Shown here: piece after piece, positions 32,691 to 45,079 of the stretch | Layout of the letters: each line of letters starts with the position of its first letter | Numbering within the stretch: the stretch's first letter is position 1 | NCBI GenBank assembly: GCA_036873755.1 | Contig: JAVTVY010008113.1 | Location: 186,001 to 250,000, forward strand | DNA: 64,000 bases | Reading direction: 5' to 3' | DNA from: Hanleya hanleyi | Lineage: Eukaryota; Mollusca; Polyplacophora; Lepidopleurida; Hanleyidae | Program-made: the position numbers and the translations under genes | The notes under the pieces: generated by a model | The model's database searches: none | Told to the model about the DNA's origin: nothing | What the model saw: the letters and a program-made list of their open reading frames with translations, nothing else

Positions 32691-34261
32691 GGACAGTCTT
32701 GTCTCCCTCACAGTAAATTTCCTAATTATTCGCCTTCCAAATTCAATTCGAATTCAATTTTTCTGTCCTAATTAAACATTTTCAAGATAGTCCCGAAACA
32801 ATAATTTCGAAAACTTTCATTTTCCTTGCGAAGTTTCTGCCGACAAAAGCACATCAAATCCAATAATATGTTAGAATATGCTCATAATGAGAAGAACTAC
32901 TGCAAACATTAGACAAGCAAATTTAACCAGACTGAATAGGTATTTAATACTGGAATGCATAGTCCAATGTGACGATCTGTATTGGTACACGACTTGAGGT
33001 TATATAGATGATTCCACTATGGGTTCATTGGTGCAAGGAACTTTCTGTTTTAGGCTAGAGTATAGCCCAATTCAGAAAGTGTTTTATCTCCCTTGTTCCA
33101 CCAGGGGCATATTGGTGCAGAGAACTTCCGGTAGGTACCAAAGGCCGTCGCAATTATTGTTAGTAATTAAATATTCTAATTTTTTCAAGAAAATTTTCTT
33201 CATAAATGTACACGTATAAAAGATATACAATGTATTGGTTCAAGTAGAAAATATAAACAAAATAGTTTTTCAAAGAAATATTCTAGAATAGTTGATCAAT
33301 ATATTATTGAAAAAAATTGTGGGTGCCTTTGGTAAAAGTGAAACTGAGGTGATTGATACGACAATGGCATTACAATCTGTAAATCTTGTCAGCTTGACAA
33401 CTAGAATACAGTAAACACTGGATGTGTATATATGACTAAATGTCCACTTATTTATACAACAACTTTATCGTTTGAATCAGCCAAAAAAGAGGATAAATAT
33501 ATATATATATATATATATGATTTTTCTAGTATATTTCGGTTCGGGGTGAGTGGGAGGATATGTGTGTGTATGTGTGAGTAATGAAAACTGAAGTGCCAGA
33601 TTTATTTATTTATGTAGACGACAATCTTTCTCCTTTTTTTGGTATATATATATATACTTATATGTAACATTGCATGATAATGACTGGCAAATAAAATAAA
33701 AAAATTAAAAAAAACACTGGATGGTTAGCTATATTCAGAAGTTCACTACTACTTTTGCTGTATCTTACTTTCAAGATCATCCTAGATCACTTACTTTTGA
33801 ATGGGGTTCTGATAAATAACCACATGTATATGTGGTATAAAATTGGAAAGGCTGGTGGTACACGTACATGCACATGTAGCTAAAAATGTAGCACAAATGT
33901 TTAGAAAATGAATAAAATTAATCTCTAGGCTCACAGGCACTTTTTGGACAAATTGACGAGATCGAGAGGCTTTTTTTATATTTTTATTTTTCCTCTTTCG
34001 CACAGACCAAACATAATCATCTTTTCTGGCACACCGATGCAGTAGTTTAATACAGTTTGCATGAAAACAACAATGTTCCTCGAGTGACTTGTAGAGTTGG
34101 CCTTCAACGATGCTATTTCCATCAAATAAAACAAGACACTGGCTCAATATCTAAGAACATCATTTTGGCGAAACTTATGAGACAGAAATGTGTAAAAAAA
34201 AAAAAAAATGTGAGGTGAATTTTTTCTTTCTTTTAGCATATATTAAACTGAGCATACTTAC
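32691..34261. other. Intron 2, A+T-rich
   Basis: (TA)n at 33498-33520 and 33640-33655. The open frame at 33791-34147 (minus) was tested as an exon and dropped. Confidence 0.5.
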
Positions 34262-34406
34262 ATGTGGCAGGTGCTTATCTTTCTTTGATATGGCTCTGAC
34301 TTCATCAGTTTCTCTACTTGAGCCTTGCTGAAATCTCCCCCATCTGACATCATGGATGGGTCCCCACAGAAGTAAGTTGTTGCTCTGGCTCCTTCCATTA
34401 GCTCAT
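34262..34406 (-). CDS. pino: Pinocchio-like protein, exon 2
   Basis: Minus-strand exon between acceptor CCTTCGCTACCCTAG and donor CACAT|GTAAGT. It encodes residues 35-82 plus two bases: DELMEGARATTYFCGDPSMM, then a Lys/Glu-rich helix-like segment and STCH. Entry phase 1 completes the G left by exon 1, and exit phase 2 completes Ile83 with exon 3, giving C-H-I-C-G-Q-C across the junction. The open frame runs upstream past the acceptor, so the exon boundary rests on splice signal and phase rather than on a stop. Confidence 0.75.
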
Positions 34407-35629
34407 CTAGGGTAGCGAAGGATTCGTACAAGGAATGCCAAAGTGCAAAAAGAATCAGGACATAATTTAGATTCAAGATACAAAATTAGTTTGTAAATTA
34501 GATACAATTTAATTAAATTTAGATCAAGGCAGTATGTATTTAGACCAGAATTATGGGCTATGTCTAAAGGAGTACAGTGACCCTATAGTATTCAACCCCC
34601 CTATCAAAATTCAATCACTCGCAATACTGGGGAAAAATTTAATCAGCGTTAAGGCCACTGCCACTTGATTGGTTGTTTAGCATGACCTTGATGTCTTAAA
34701 TACACATGCTAAATGCTATAATTATTTATTATTTATTATTAAATTGCAAACCAATTGTATGCGAAAATGAAGATGAGTGAGTTTTACTCATGAAAATGTA
34801 AATCCTTCATCTATTTTAATTCTTTGCCCTCAAAAATATAGATTAGGGCTGGTCATGCTAAACAACCAATCAAGTGAAAATGGCCTAACAGGAAAAACTT
34901 GGTTACATTTATTCTGTCTGTACAAAACAGTTTTTCTTCAGAATTCAAGACATGAATTTTTAGCTTTACTATAAAATGCAACACACAAAGAAGTTTTTTG
35001 TATGGTATTGGTAATGTGACTAATCATTCACTTTGGTGGGACAAGTTTATATTCTCTCCCAATAACAAAGGTACATGTAACTCTTGCACATTATTCAGCA
35101 ATTGAGGACATCAGAATATGTCAAAATGTTGTTAGGAGAATTCTTCACCTTGTCAGAGTCAGACCATGTGAAGGGAGATCACTCTATGGTAAAACAATTT
35201 ATCTCCCTTGTTATATTGCAGAAAATTTTGATAGACTGCAGGACTCAAGATATTAACAGACAGTGTCAGCATGCTGTTCCAGCTGTCTCTCCTTCAGCGA
35301 TTGGTCATTTGATCAGATTCATTATAAATTAAGACAAGCTTTCTCAATGGATCATTAATCACAGGAGACATCCCAATCTTCATACACAACCACATGACTG
35401 TCTTAGTTGACCCAAGACGTAGACCAGCCCTGTTTTCTACTGAGAAAATATTTTGACTTCTTCCAATTTCGAAATTCGCCAAGTAATGTTCTTTGAGGGA
35501 AAATGTGGGAAGTGGTGTGATACAGAGAGAATTTGATCAATTATTTATGATTAATTTATCCTTTTTTATGAGATGAATACTCATCTTTCTAAATCAAAGG
35601 ACCTGGTGCAGCTTGATGACATTTTGGTC
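34407..35629. other. Intron 1 of pinocchio-like gene
   Basis: Contains a fragment of the CCCCCTATCAAAATTCAATCAC MITE motif near 34595-34625. No gene seen on the plus strand. Confidence 0.5.
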
Positions 35630-36142
35630 CCCATGAGGTGCTGTTTGGAGTGCCAAAATCAAATAGCACGTACGAAAAGAAATTTTTCAGATAGTGAAGG
35701 TATTTTATCTTGTCTTATGCTTTGAGTATTTTGTAGGCACTGGGTCTTATGTTTTTTAATAACAGCATATTGAAGTAGTGGATTTGTGCAAAATCATCTG
35801 TTTTGAGGTGAAAACAGCACACTTTTCTCTCCGTAAACATATGAAGCCAGTCCAGAACCAAAACCGTGTTTAGGCAACAACAAACTATTGTCACGGTCAG
35901 TAGTTTTATCTTGGTTCTCGATTGGCTTCATATGTTTACGGAGAGAAACGCGTGCAGTTTTTACCTCAAAACAAACGATTTTGCACGAATCCACTACCTC
36001 AAGAAGCTATTATTGAAAAACCATAAAACTCAGAGTCTACAAAATACTCAGAGCATACGAGCAGATAATATACTTTATGCTAACTGAAAAAAATTTTCAT
36101 ATGTGATATTTCATTTTGTCACTCCAAACCGCACCTCATGGG
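35630..36142. mobile_element. ~510-bp near-palindromic foldback element
   Basis: The two halves are reverse-complementary along their length. They run from CCCATGAGGTGCTGTTTGGA, through CTCTCCGTAAACATATGAAG / CTTCATATGTTTACGGAGAG, to TCCAAACCGCACCTCATGGG, with the centre near 35885. It lies in intron 1, ~90 bp from coding exon 1 of the pinocchio-like gene. Confidence 0.85.
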
Positions 36143-36230
36143 AGTCAGAATCACATTAAACCGTGCCAGGTTCTTTGCAATAAAAAAATGCATTTATTTT
36201 GGAGATTTGTCCCAAGGTCTATTATTTTAC

Positions 36231-36363
36231 CTTCACCCTCAGCTGACAAGGCCGTTTCCATGGCGTTATCTTCGGGGACTTCACCATCAGCAAATCCCTC
36301 ATCCTCCCCTTCCTCCGGCCAATCGTGGTCCATTACCACCAGGAGGCGCTATGTAGACCAAAT
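36231..36363 (-). CDS. pino: Pinocchio-like protein, exon 1 (first coding exon)
   Basis: Minus-strand exon after a strong acceptor (TCTTGTTGTTGCAG) with donor GAAG|GTAAAA. The ATG is at 36333-36331 in good context (GTAATGG), with an in-frame TAG upstream, so translation starts here; 36334-36363 is 5' UTR. It encodes 34 very acidic residues (MDHDWPEEGEDEGFADGEVP..) plus one base. The acceptor implies at least one further non-coding exon upstream, at higher coordinates, which I cannot place. Confidence 0.75.
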
Positions 36364-37399
36364 CTGCAACAACAAGAGTTTGGTTCACTGTCACATGAAA
36401 ACATAAAATATTATGAACGTATATAGTTCATCTGAGTGATTGGGATAATTAGTCTGATAAATAACATGGATTTCAAAGTGACATCAAGGTTCTTTAAAAA
36501 TTTTAATGAACATTTTTCTTAGAAAAAAAAATGAACACAGTGACCATTCGATTTCTATGCTTATATTTTCACTGCGTACATGTATTACTAACTGAAAGTA
36601 GGCACAAAAAAGCGTCCTACACCATGCCAATTTCTGGCAATAGAGATAAAGTGTCAAACTCAAATGTTAAAAGACAGGGGGTCGAAATTTACACCTGTCT
36701 ACCTGTCCCTGACAGGTATTTTTTGTAAAAGTGTGTTCAAAATATATCTTCGACAAAATTCATTCAAAACTGCTGCTAATTAGTGCATGGAAACAGGGTG
36801 TCATTAATTTATTGTTAGCCTGCAACATTAAGGTTGAATTACATGTACTTGACAATTTCAACGATTGCATGTTCGGGTAATTTTTAAAGATGACAGGTCA
36901 ACTTTTTGATCACCTGTCTCATGTGGCAACCTCAAATTCAAAGTATGCATGTAGACTGAAAATCAAGTGTAAATGTTAGTTATTCATTTTGATTACAACC
37001 CACACACTAATTGGTCACACTAGACTATCATTTATCGAGGGCAAGGACACATTTTGTTGTTGATGTAATACAATTGTTGTTGAAAGCTTACATGTACTAC
37101 AAATTACTTTTGTAGATCTATAAGGTTCACTGCTGATAGTGACCCAAATGGATAGGGTCCTAGCTGGACATTTCATTTTGCATGTCTTCATCTCTCAAGT
37201 GAACATTTGGCATCAAAGAATGTGGGTTGGGGGGTGATAGTCATATGGTCGAGCTGATCATATTGTCCTGAAACCTGATGATGTAGGCCCCCTATATCCT
37301 TGACAATAAAATCTCACTTATATCCCTTGATGCAATGCAGGCCCCCAACATCTATTATAATTAAGTCTTTATTCACATCAACTTAATTGCCAGCACGAG
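36364..37399. other. Upstream of pinocchio-like coding exons; no gene seen
   Basis: Should hold the promoter and a non-coding first exon of the minus-strand gene. No motif allows them to be placed. Confidence 0.4.
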
Positions 37400-37401
37400 T
37401 A

Positions 37402-38600
37402 CTGACATTTAATTTTGTGATATTGATTATGTAGGGTTCAGCCGTTGAACCGAAATTTCCTATCGCAAAATTTTCGCCTCCTGACCTGGGTAACAGCGGG
37501 TGGATTTGTGCTCATAACAATGGATAATGCCTACCGCTTTGTACTCGTTTGGATAAAATACATATTTGCCTACTTCCCTGGCTATTTAAGGCTGGTTAAA
37601 AATAATTTCCTGTTTAGCATCACCGCCCGCCCCCGAAATTTTTTTTTTTTTTGCCTAAAAGTCCGTTTTCGACTCAAATGTCCGTTTCCGAGGCCCAAGT
37701 CCGCATTTTGTAGATAACCGAGCATGCTGAGTTGTGAAGCGTGCGCGCTTCAAAGTTGCGAAAATGCCATTTGTTATCTGCCAAGTTCGACGATCAGTGG
37801 ATGTATTGAAGGCCTGGGCGTTTTGAAAATTTACAATTATGAAGGCAAACAGCAGAGCAGGACGATGGATGCCACCTACTTTATTCAGAGCAGAAAGTCA
37901 ACTATTCAGGCAAGGTTTATTGATGATTTTATTCACACAAGCCACTAAAAAAAAAAAAAAAAAAAAAATCCGCCCTCCCTACCCAGATTTATATAAAAAA
38001 ATGATGCTAAACAGGAAATTATTTTTAACCAGCCTAATTTCTCTGTCCAGCTCCTTTCATTTCCATAAACAGCAAAAGAAAAAAATATCATCGCGGACGA
38101 TCTTCCAAACACGAAATCCACCGCCATTTTCGAACACTCTCGCGTGACCCTGATTCTCTCACGTGAGGTTATTCTAAATTCAGGATTACAAGAGTCGGAA
38201 AAACTGAATCCGCTCAGTCGACCCAGTCGCTTAGGGAGATGAAAAATCCTGTGAATTACATTTTTCAGTATGTGCCTTTCCAACCTTCCTGTCTACAATC
38301 CCGAATTTACAAAAAATGGCGGTGGATTTCGTTTTTGGAAGATCGACCGCGATGATTTTTTTCTTTTCTTTTGTCGTTTATGGAAATTAAAGGAGCTGGA
38401 AGGAGAAATAAATGACCAGGAAAGTAGGCAAATACCTATTCTATCCAAACGAGTACAAAGGCTAGCGGTAGGCATTATCCATTGTTATGAGTGCAAATCC
38501 ACCCGCTGTTACCCAGGTCGGGAGGCGAAAATTTTGCGATAGGAAATTTCGGTTCAACGGCTGAACCCTACATAATCAATATCACAAAATGAAATGTCAG
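37402..38600. mobile_element. TA-flanked palindromic element (Tc1/mariner-like MITE?) with nested palindrome
   Basis: CTGACATTTNATTTTGTGATATTG-type ends: left from 37402, right to 38600, both bordered by TA. About 180 bp of each arm match (GGGTTCAGCCGTTGAACCGA, GGTAACAGCGGGTGGATTTG, ATAATGCCTACCGC). A second inverted pair inside (38045-38120 against 38315-38400, CCACCGCCATTTT) and a third (37590-37630 against 37999-38037) show stepwise rearrangement. Runs of about 15 T near 37640 and about 21 A near 37950 border the loop. The several 60-110 codon frames are by-products. Confidence 0.7.
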
Positions 38601-38602
38601 TA

Positions 38603-39184
38603 GGGTTCAGCTTGTTGAACTACTCGGTACCGCCGTATTGGACACCATTGAGACCCCAGTTTTCGCGTCATTCACACGAGCAGCACTCTCGGTAGCTGTG
38701 AATTTTGTCTTTGTCTAGCATCATCTGCAAATGAAATCTCAAGTCCGATGTCTGTCACATATGATAGAGATCGTGCTTCTAAGAGCAAATGCAAAATCAG
38801 TGTAATATTTTACCATTTCAGCGTGATATTGTGGAAAATATCTTCCGCAATCCGATAGAAAGTACAAAACACTTTACGACAATGAATTTGACCCCGGGTA
38901 CAATTCATAAGTTAGCAGGACAATAACGGATGACGTCACCGAAAACAGTGAGTCCGCTTACACACTGCAATTGTCTCCCTTCATTTACCGCCATCGTGGA
39001 GTAGACTCCCCCTTGACCACTGTGCTGATTTTCTGATCGCCCATTGATCTTGCTTGGTTGACATAAAACATTCAGCATCAATGTATATATGTGAAATCTA
39101 AAACCGAATAATGTGTGTTAATAGTAGCAGCATGTTCTAGTTTTTATCATAAATTTTATTTGATAGCAAAACAACAAACAGCAC
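38603..39184. other. No gene seen
   Basis: 38601-38720 repeats the TAGGGTTCAGCTTGTTGAAC motif of the neighbouring element. The remainder is unrecognised and may include the 5' end of the reverse-transcriptase element. Confidence 0.4.
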
Positions 39185-41144
39185 TTGCCAACAGCAGTAA
39201 TAATCGAAACATCCCAAGATCGGCTTTTCTTGAAACTCAACTACTCAGATAAAGGACTGGACATTATTAATTTATCTCGAATCCTGAATGATCCAGAGGT
39301 ACGCAACGCTGTACCAAACTATCTTAAGTTCACAGAACCTCTTTACATTTCATATAAGTATACTAAATCTATAGCCACCAAAATATTCAATTACTCTAAT
39401 GCTGTCAAGGAGTTTGGTTGGAACTTATACACGTCAGGAGGCTATAGTTGTGATTGTGAATCGTCGAACTTTATCTATACACCATGCAAACATGTTGACT
39501 GGTAACCATTGATGTAGTTAGTGATAATTAGGACCTAAAATTATTCCTGATGATGGGACCTAAATATAGAGAGCCGAGGAGAATAAATCTGAAGGCCGAC
39601 CAGAAGATAGTCGTGTCTGCATTGAAACAGTACGTTATTGATTGGTCTAAGCGAGAAAAAGTTGAACCTACAGTACTCGCTGATTGACTGGACCTCACCA
39701 AGAGCAAGGTCGTTGAAACAATCCGCCATATTGACTGAAGTACCCTTCCCCAAGCAAAACAAATACTGAGAAACCCCAATTCGCAAGAAGTTCTAGCAAA
39801 TCCACAGAGTAAATTCGTCATAGTCCCAGCAGACAAAGCTCCAAATAATATAATATTCATATGTAAATATTACTATTACCAGGTGCTGGTTAAAGAATTG
39901 AGTGTAAACGTATCATCATCAAATACGTCTACTTACTCCCAAACTGCATTTACTCTGGAAGATTTATTTAACAATCACAATTAACGTTTCTCAGGGAAAG
40001 AGGTAGTCGTCTTCCAACCAATCATAACCACATACCAAAAGTATACTGGACCCCCAAAATGCATAAATCACCATACAAAACTAGATTCATAGCTGGTTCT
40101 AGAAGCTGTACCACCAAGCTTCTTTCAACCCTGTTGACAAGGGCCCTTCAGGAGGTAAAAGCATTTTGGGAAAGGTACTGCGCCACTATTTCTAAGAACT
40201 CTGGCGTTGAATGTATGTGGATATTGAAAAACTCAAAATGTCTTACGGAAGAACTTGACGCTAAAGGTCACATACCGTACAGACATGTATCCACATGGGA
40301 TTTCTCGACTCTCTATACTACAATCCCTCATGAGGACCTTATTGACCGTCTAAGTTCATTAATAATATCTGTGTTCAAGAAAAGTGATCGTAGATATATT
40401 AATGTCGGAAGCCATAAAGCATTCTTTAGCTCTACTGCATACAAGAGATATCATTTATAGGATGTTTCGTTGTTTATAGAGTTGCTTGAATTTCTCATTA
40501 AAAATATCTATGTGAAATTTGGCAACACAATATATCAACAGCATATAGGTATTCCAATGGGTACTAATTGTGCACCCCTGTTGGCTGACCTATATCTGTT
40601 TTCTTATGAATATGACTATAGGCAGGCGCTTTCAAAAACCGATCCATTCAAAGCCCGTTCCTTCTCATTCACCAAATGTTATATAGACAATATTCTCGCT
40701 GTGGACAATCGCTATATAAATGACGCAGTGAAGGATATATATCCACCTTCACTGGATTTGAAGGAAACTACAGATAGCCCTACAGGCACATCATATTTAA
40801 ATCTATATCTCTATAAAAATGAAGCGGGCATTCTCTCTCGTCGATTTTATGACAAAAGAGATGATTACAATTTTGATATCGTCAACTATCCTTTTCTGGA
40901 CAGTAATATTCCAGTGGAACCTGCATATGGTGTATACATATCTCGCATAGTAGCATTTGCTAGATCCTGTGTTGAATGTGATGAATTTAATCAACGTCAC
41001 AAAACATTGTTGCAGAAACTTATAAAACATGGCTATACCACCAAGCGCCTCCACTCAAAGTTTCTCAAATTCGGCGATACATATCGCATGCTGATAGCAA
41101 AATACGAGCGTAGCGTGCAAGATCTATGGCGTTACGTTTCGTAA
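39185..41144 (+). pseudogene. Penelope-like reverse transcriptase, near full length, decayed
   Basis: Read across frames: an N-terminal region (39185-39505, ending CESSNFIYTPCKHVDW), then stops and frame changes to ~40050 with VIVPADKAPNN still visible. Then come KSPYKTRFIAGSRSCTT, motif A WDFSTLYTTIPH, motif B GIPMGTNCAPLLADLYL, motif C YIDNILAVDN, and the C-terminal DKRDDYNFDIV..DLWRYVS ending at 41144. Motif C has Asn where the second catalytic Asp should be; the fragment at 3.9-4.5 kb keeps YIDD. A stop at ~40458-40460 and several earlier ones confirm it is dead. It is followed by the same spacer that joins the ATPase and RT ends at 3.5-3.9 kb. I see no GIY-YIG domain attached. Confidence 0.75.
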
Positions 41145-41523
41145 CTTGTGTCTAATTCCGCTTAACCCAGGGCTAGGGGTCGTATGCACCCATGTACTTC
41201 AAAATCCTCTTGGTGCTCATATGAACAGTCACAATTAAGCGGGACTGAGATTCATCATTTCCAGATGACGACTTTACAACGATTATTATGGATTAAGAAT
41301 GCTGATCAGCGATACGGATTTGATATGTTTGGAACATCATGATGTCTTGCCGGCATCAATGAAAACTGTTGACCGCTTCTCTCTTGCAGGAAACTAACCT
41401 TTGTTTATGTATGCCATGATTGTCTTTTTGAGTTTGGTGCTAATACTGTTATATGGAATATGGAATAGGTCTTTGGGTTATGGACGCGGATATTCTTTAA
41501 TGGACGACGGCTGAATTATGAAT
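41145..41523 (-). repeat. ATPase-RT spacer in reverse, ending in the last ATPase codons
   Basis: Reverse complement of 3516-3884. Just past it (41508-41523) the last three codons and stop of the ATPase frame are still present on the minus strand, after which similarity stops. Confidence 0.8.
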
Positions 41524-41631
41524 GACGGATCACACGCTTGTTCTTGCTCATTTTCAGTTTTGATTTTAGTTGCTGCACCTTCAAGCACATCGCTTTTCCG
41601 ACAGATTTCCCTTGACACTGTCTACATGAAC

Positions 41632-41965
41632 CAGTACACTCTTAGAAAGTGTTACAATAAAAGTGTTGTATTTAACATTATAAATGATCGAGGAGTGACA
41701 ACATTATATAAAGCGTTAACACTCTAAGAAAGTGTTTTAAAAAAGTGTTATATCCAACATTATAGCGTTGTATCAGGAGCAATACAACAGTGTACAAGTG
41801 TTAATTTCAGCATTGTAACTTGAGTGTTAATTGTATTGCTCCTGATACATCAGTTTTGGCCTAATGTTGGATATAACATTTTTTTCACACTTTCTGCGAA
41901 TGTTATAAATATAGCACTTTATATGATGTTGTCAATCTTCGGACATTTATAATGTTAATTACAAC
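41632..41965. mobile_element. Foldback element rich in AGTGTTA/TAACACT
   Basis: AACACTCTAAGAAAGTGTTT.., TTATATCCAACATTATAG and GTATCAGGAGCAATACAA are mirrored around ~41800 (TTGTATTGCTCCTGATAC.., AATGTTGGATATAACA). Confidence 0.65.
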
Positions 41966-43019
41966 TTTCATTTTGAGATTAAATGCTATTTATGGTCGCT
42001 CTCGATTGATTATGGCCGTCTCTTTTCCATACGCACAACGTTCACGGAATCGAACAAAAATTTACTGGTTTGAAGAGATGATATAAGTGAAATATTGTTG
42101 AAAGCGACGTTAAATCAATTTCACTCACAATGTGCACGGGAATTATACAGGGTGAGTCAAAAACAAAATGTCCACCTGTGGTTTTGTTAATATATTAATC
42201 TGAAGTTATAATTTATTGTGTATATGAGCATAACACATGACAGTGTACTTCCTCTCTGCACTATATCCTCTCACTGTATGTTTTATTTATGAGCAAAAAT
42301 ATACAAATAATGTGTGTATTCCAATAACACTCGTGAACGGAAAGTGCAGTCTCCATATAATGAATGTGTGAAGCAAAACGCCGAGAATACTTCTCCTTAT
42401 GGAGAATAGTGTCCTGCTTTAAACTTTAAGACTTTCTCTCCGATAGTTGTTACTAGGCATTGGGGAAATGTGCAACAAAAATACGTGAAATCAGTAAACA
42501 GTGAAGAGTCTCATTCCTGTTTCTTCGATTTGACGTTTTTCCATATTTCTATCAAATTGCGATGGTTGTCATGACAAACAAATTTAGCCATTTTAAAATA
42601 AAATTTTGCGTTGTTCAAACATCAACGAACAAATATTTTCAGCACACCAAGCATTAGATTATCCGTTCGAAATATAACTTTTGTCTATTTAAAATGTATT
42701 ATAGGACCTGAGGTGTCATTCTCCACATTGAAGGGTTATTCCAACACTTTAAGTTGTAAGCGTGGGGAGTGAACCTGAACAACTTTGAACAAAACGGGCT
42801 ATTTTTTCCTCAAGAGTTGTGAAATATACCTTTGTCATCCATTTTGTGGTAACTTTTCTCCTAAACGGGTTGTCTCTGATTGGACAAAATGCTATCATTT
42901 TGACAGATTGACACATGCAGATCTGCAGTGTTAACCCTTTTTGTCACATTTTGACAGAGTGCAAAAGTTTGGACAAAACAGATTGCAGAATAAATTAGTT
43001 GTGCGCGCTTTTAGGCAAG
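41966..43019. other. No gene seen
   Basis: A+T-rich. 42095-42130 has the GTTGAAAGCGACGTTAAATC repeat motif (reverse of the GTCGCTTTCAAC head). CAGGGTGAGTCAAAAA near 42150 resembles a transposon end, but no partner was found. Confidence 0.45.
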
Positions 43020-43502
43020 AGTAGGGGGGGGGGGGGCTACATTTGCGTACACTTCGCCATCCATAAGATGGCTTGCGAATCGTGTGTCTCCATTATCGCG
43101 GAGCGATATCCGGTGTTTTACCGGATTCTGTTCGGCCTTCATCCGGCGGCGAACAGACTCGAAAACTCTGATAAATTACAGGTTTTCATACATACCTCGG
43201 AAACAGATATTGCCTGGGCTTATAAAATATATAGGTATGAATATCTTTCGTATCATCCAAGAGGTGTGGTAGATCTGTAATTTTGAACAAGTAGATCATC
43301 ACATGACTCGAAAATGGCGGGTTACGTTGGGGTTACGTCGGTAGACTTTAGCGGATTGGCTGACGAAGTCACGTGGTATTGATTCCTGGAAATTCCCTCT
43401 TGCAATTGCCGAAAGTAGTCTGAAATGGATACACACGATTCCAGGGTCAGTCTTACCGCGTATAGATGACCGAAATGGTTACAGGTTGGGGGGGGGGGGG
43501 CC
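43020..43502 (-). repeat. Interspersed repeat, copy 2, bordered by G runs
   Basis: Reverse complement of 9590-10060. It starts right after a run of 12-13 G (43024-43036) and stops at another (about 43488-43500). Confidence 0.7.
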
Positions 43503-43559
43503 TACTGTGATGACTGAAATATCAACTTTCTGAGGACCCCATGCAATTGGTCGACATTT

Positions 43560-44170
43560 TTAATTTCGCCCCTGCACTGTTACAAATTACCGTTATTTCA
43601 CGGTAAATGTGTGTTGGAGTTTACAGTATATTTAATCGTTAATTTGTAAAATGAACTGTGACATTTCAGTTGACATCAACTGGAATGGGCAACATTCATC
43701 GCATTATCAGAACACGCACTGGAAGGGACGCGGCGGCTAACTTTAATTTTTTGGCCAAAATAATACGGTTTGGTGTATCTGACGTAGATTTGTGCCCCAC
43801 TCATAAATCGTAAATTAGTGTAATTATTTCACAGATTCCTTCGCGCGATTATTTACGAAACTTGTGGTGACCGCATTTGTAAAGCGCTGAAATACGCGAA
43901 CGTGCAATTGCCACTTCGGCCTTCCGATGACCTACCTATACTTTTTCACGGAACCGATCATTGCAGACAACGGTGCCATGTAGTTATACAGTTTAAAGGG
44001 TGTACAAAAACGGTAATTGTAAATTACAGTGCAACCTAATTTACAGTTGAATGCCTGTTAACAAACGGTACTTATAAAATACTGTACACCATTTTACAGT
44101 TTGAAGCTTGCTGAAAAGCGGTAATTGTAAAATACGCGGTGCAACGTAATTTTCCAGTTGCATGTACCCT
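43560..44170. mobile_element. Possible MITE with AATTTACAGT/ACTGTAAATT repeats
   Basis: Recurrent motifs ACTGTTACAAATTACCGT, GTAATTGTAAATTACAGTGC, AATACTGTACACCATTTTAC and TTGTAAAATACGCGGTGCAA. The ends were not fixed. Confidence 0.4.
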
Positions 44171-44171
44171 A

Positions 44172-44530
44172 CTGGCACCTTTTCTGCCAGTTCATTTAAC
44201 TGAGAATTTACGTTGTGCTTTGTGATTATGCATGAAACCAGGCAACATGTTGCTTCGATGCATTTTATTGAGAAGCAACAGGAACTTGATAATGTGATGT
44301 CTAGTACTGTAATATCACTTGTCTTTATTGCACCATGTAAGCGTCCTGTCTTTGTCTTGTGTGCTGTCCTCAGTGTTTTATAGGGTGGATGATGGATGTC
44401 TGGTTTCATGCTGCTTCAAAGATTTCTTCTTTGAAGTAGCAGGAACGCATCTTGGCTGGGTGGTGCTGAGTTGGTTCGTCGCGATACGACTGAAATAATG
44501 TTGAAAGCGACGTTAAATTCTATTCGCTCA
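44172..44530 (-). mobile_element. SINE-like repeat, minus strand
   Basis: Reverse-complement copy of 20734-21082: GTTGCTTCGATGCATTTTAT.., TTTGAAGTAGCAGGAACGCA, GTTGAAAGCGACGTTAAATT, GCTCACCC. The 122-codon minus frame here is the repeat, not a gene. Confidence 0.75.
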
Positions 44531-44797
44531 CCCATGATCAATTATTATGTCAGACCAGATAGAGTTAAACGTGTATAATCACATATTGCAAGGATGTACA
44601 GACAAGGACGTTTTTTTTGTCTTTTTCAGACTGTACACCATATTTATGGTGGAAATGAAAATATTTGATATTGTATCTATGTGTTTGGTAGTTGGTATGC
44701 GATATTATTTGGATGGCGAGTCTGGAAATTATTGAGTGTGGTGTATTATGCTTAAATTACTCAGCTAATTTTAAATATCGACCTTATAAACGCATTG

Positions 44798-45079
44798 TAC
44801 ACTGTAACCTGAGGTGTTCAATTATTGAAAGCCTTATTTGTAACACTTACTGAACGCGTAATTGTGTTCAAATTGTTATCTTCCATGTTCAATTTTGAAC
44901 TTCAGCATTCAAACTATTAACGCAGGTATCCAAATGCAGAACGCATTATAAACACACGCATTCAAAGTTTGAACAATACCATTCTAAACTCTAACATAAG
45001 TGTTCACAACTTTAACACGCGTATATTTCAATCTTGAACACACTCAGAACACGTCGGCGTCCGATTTATTTACAGTGTA
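44798..45079. mobile_element. MITE with TACACTGTAA ends
   Basis: TACACTGTAA (44798-44807) is mirrored by TTACAGTGTA (45070-45079). The inside is full of GTGTTCAA / TTGAACAC motifs in both directions. Confidence 0.6.

Noticed and set aside
33791..34160. Minus-strand frame with Cys/His residues, considered as an exon after 34262
   Set aside because: The best acceptor gives an immediate stop in phase, whereas 32159-32288 joins perfectly and carries the family motif.
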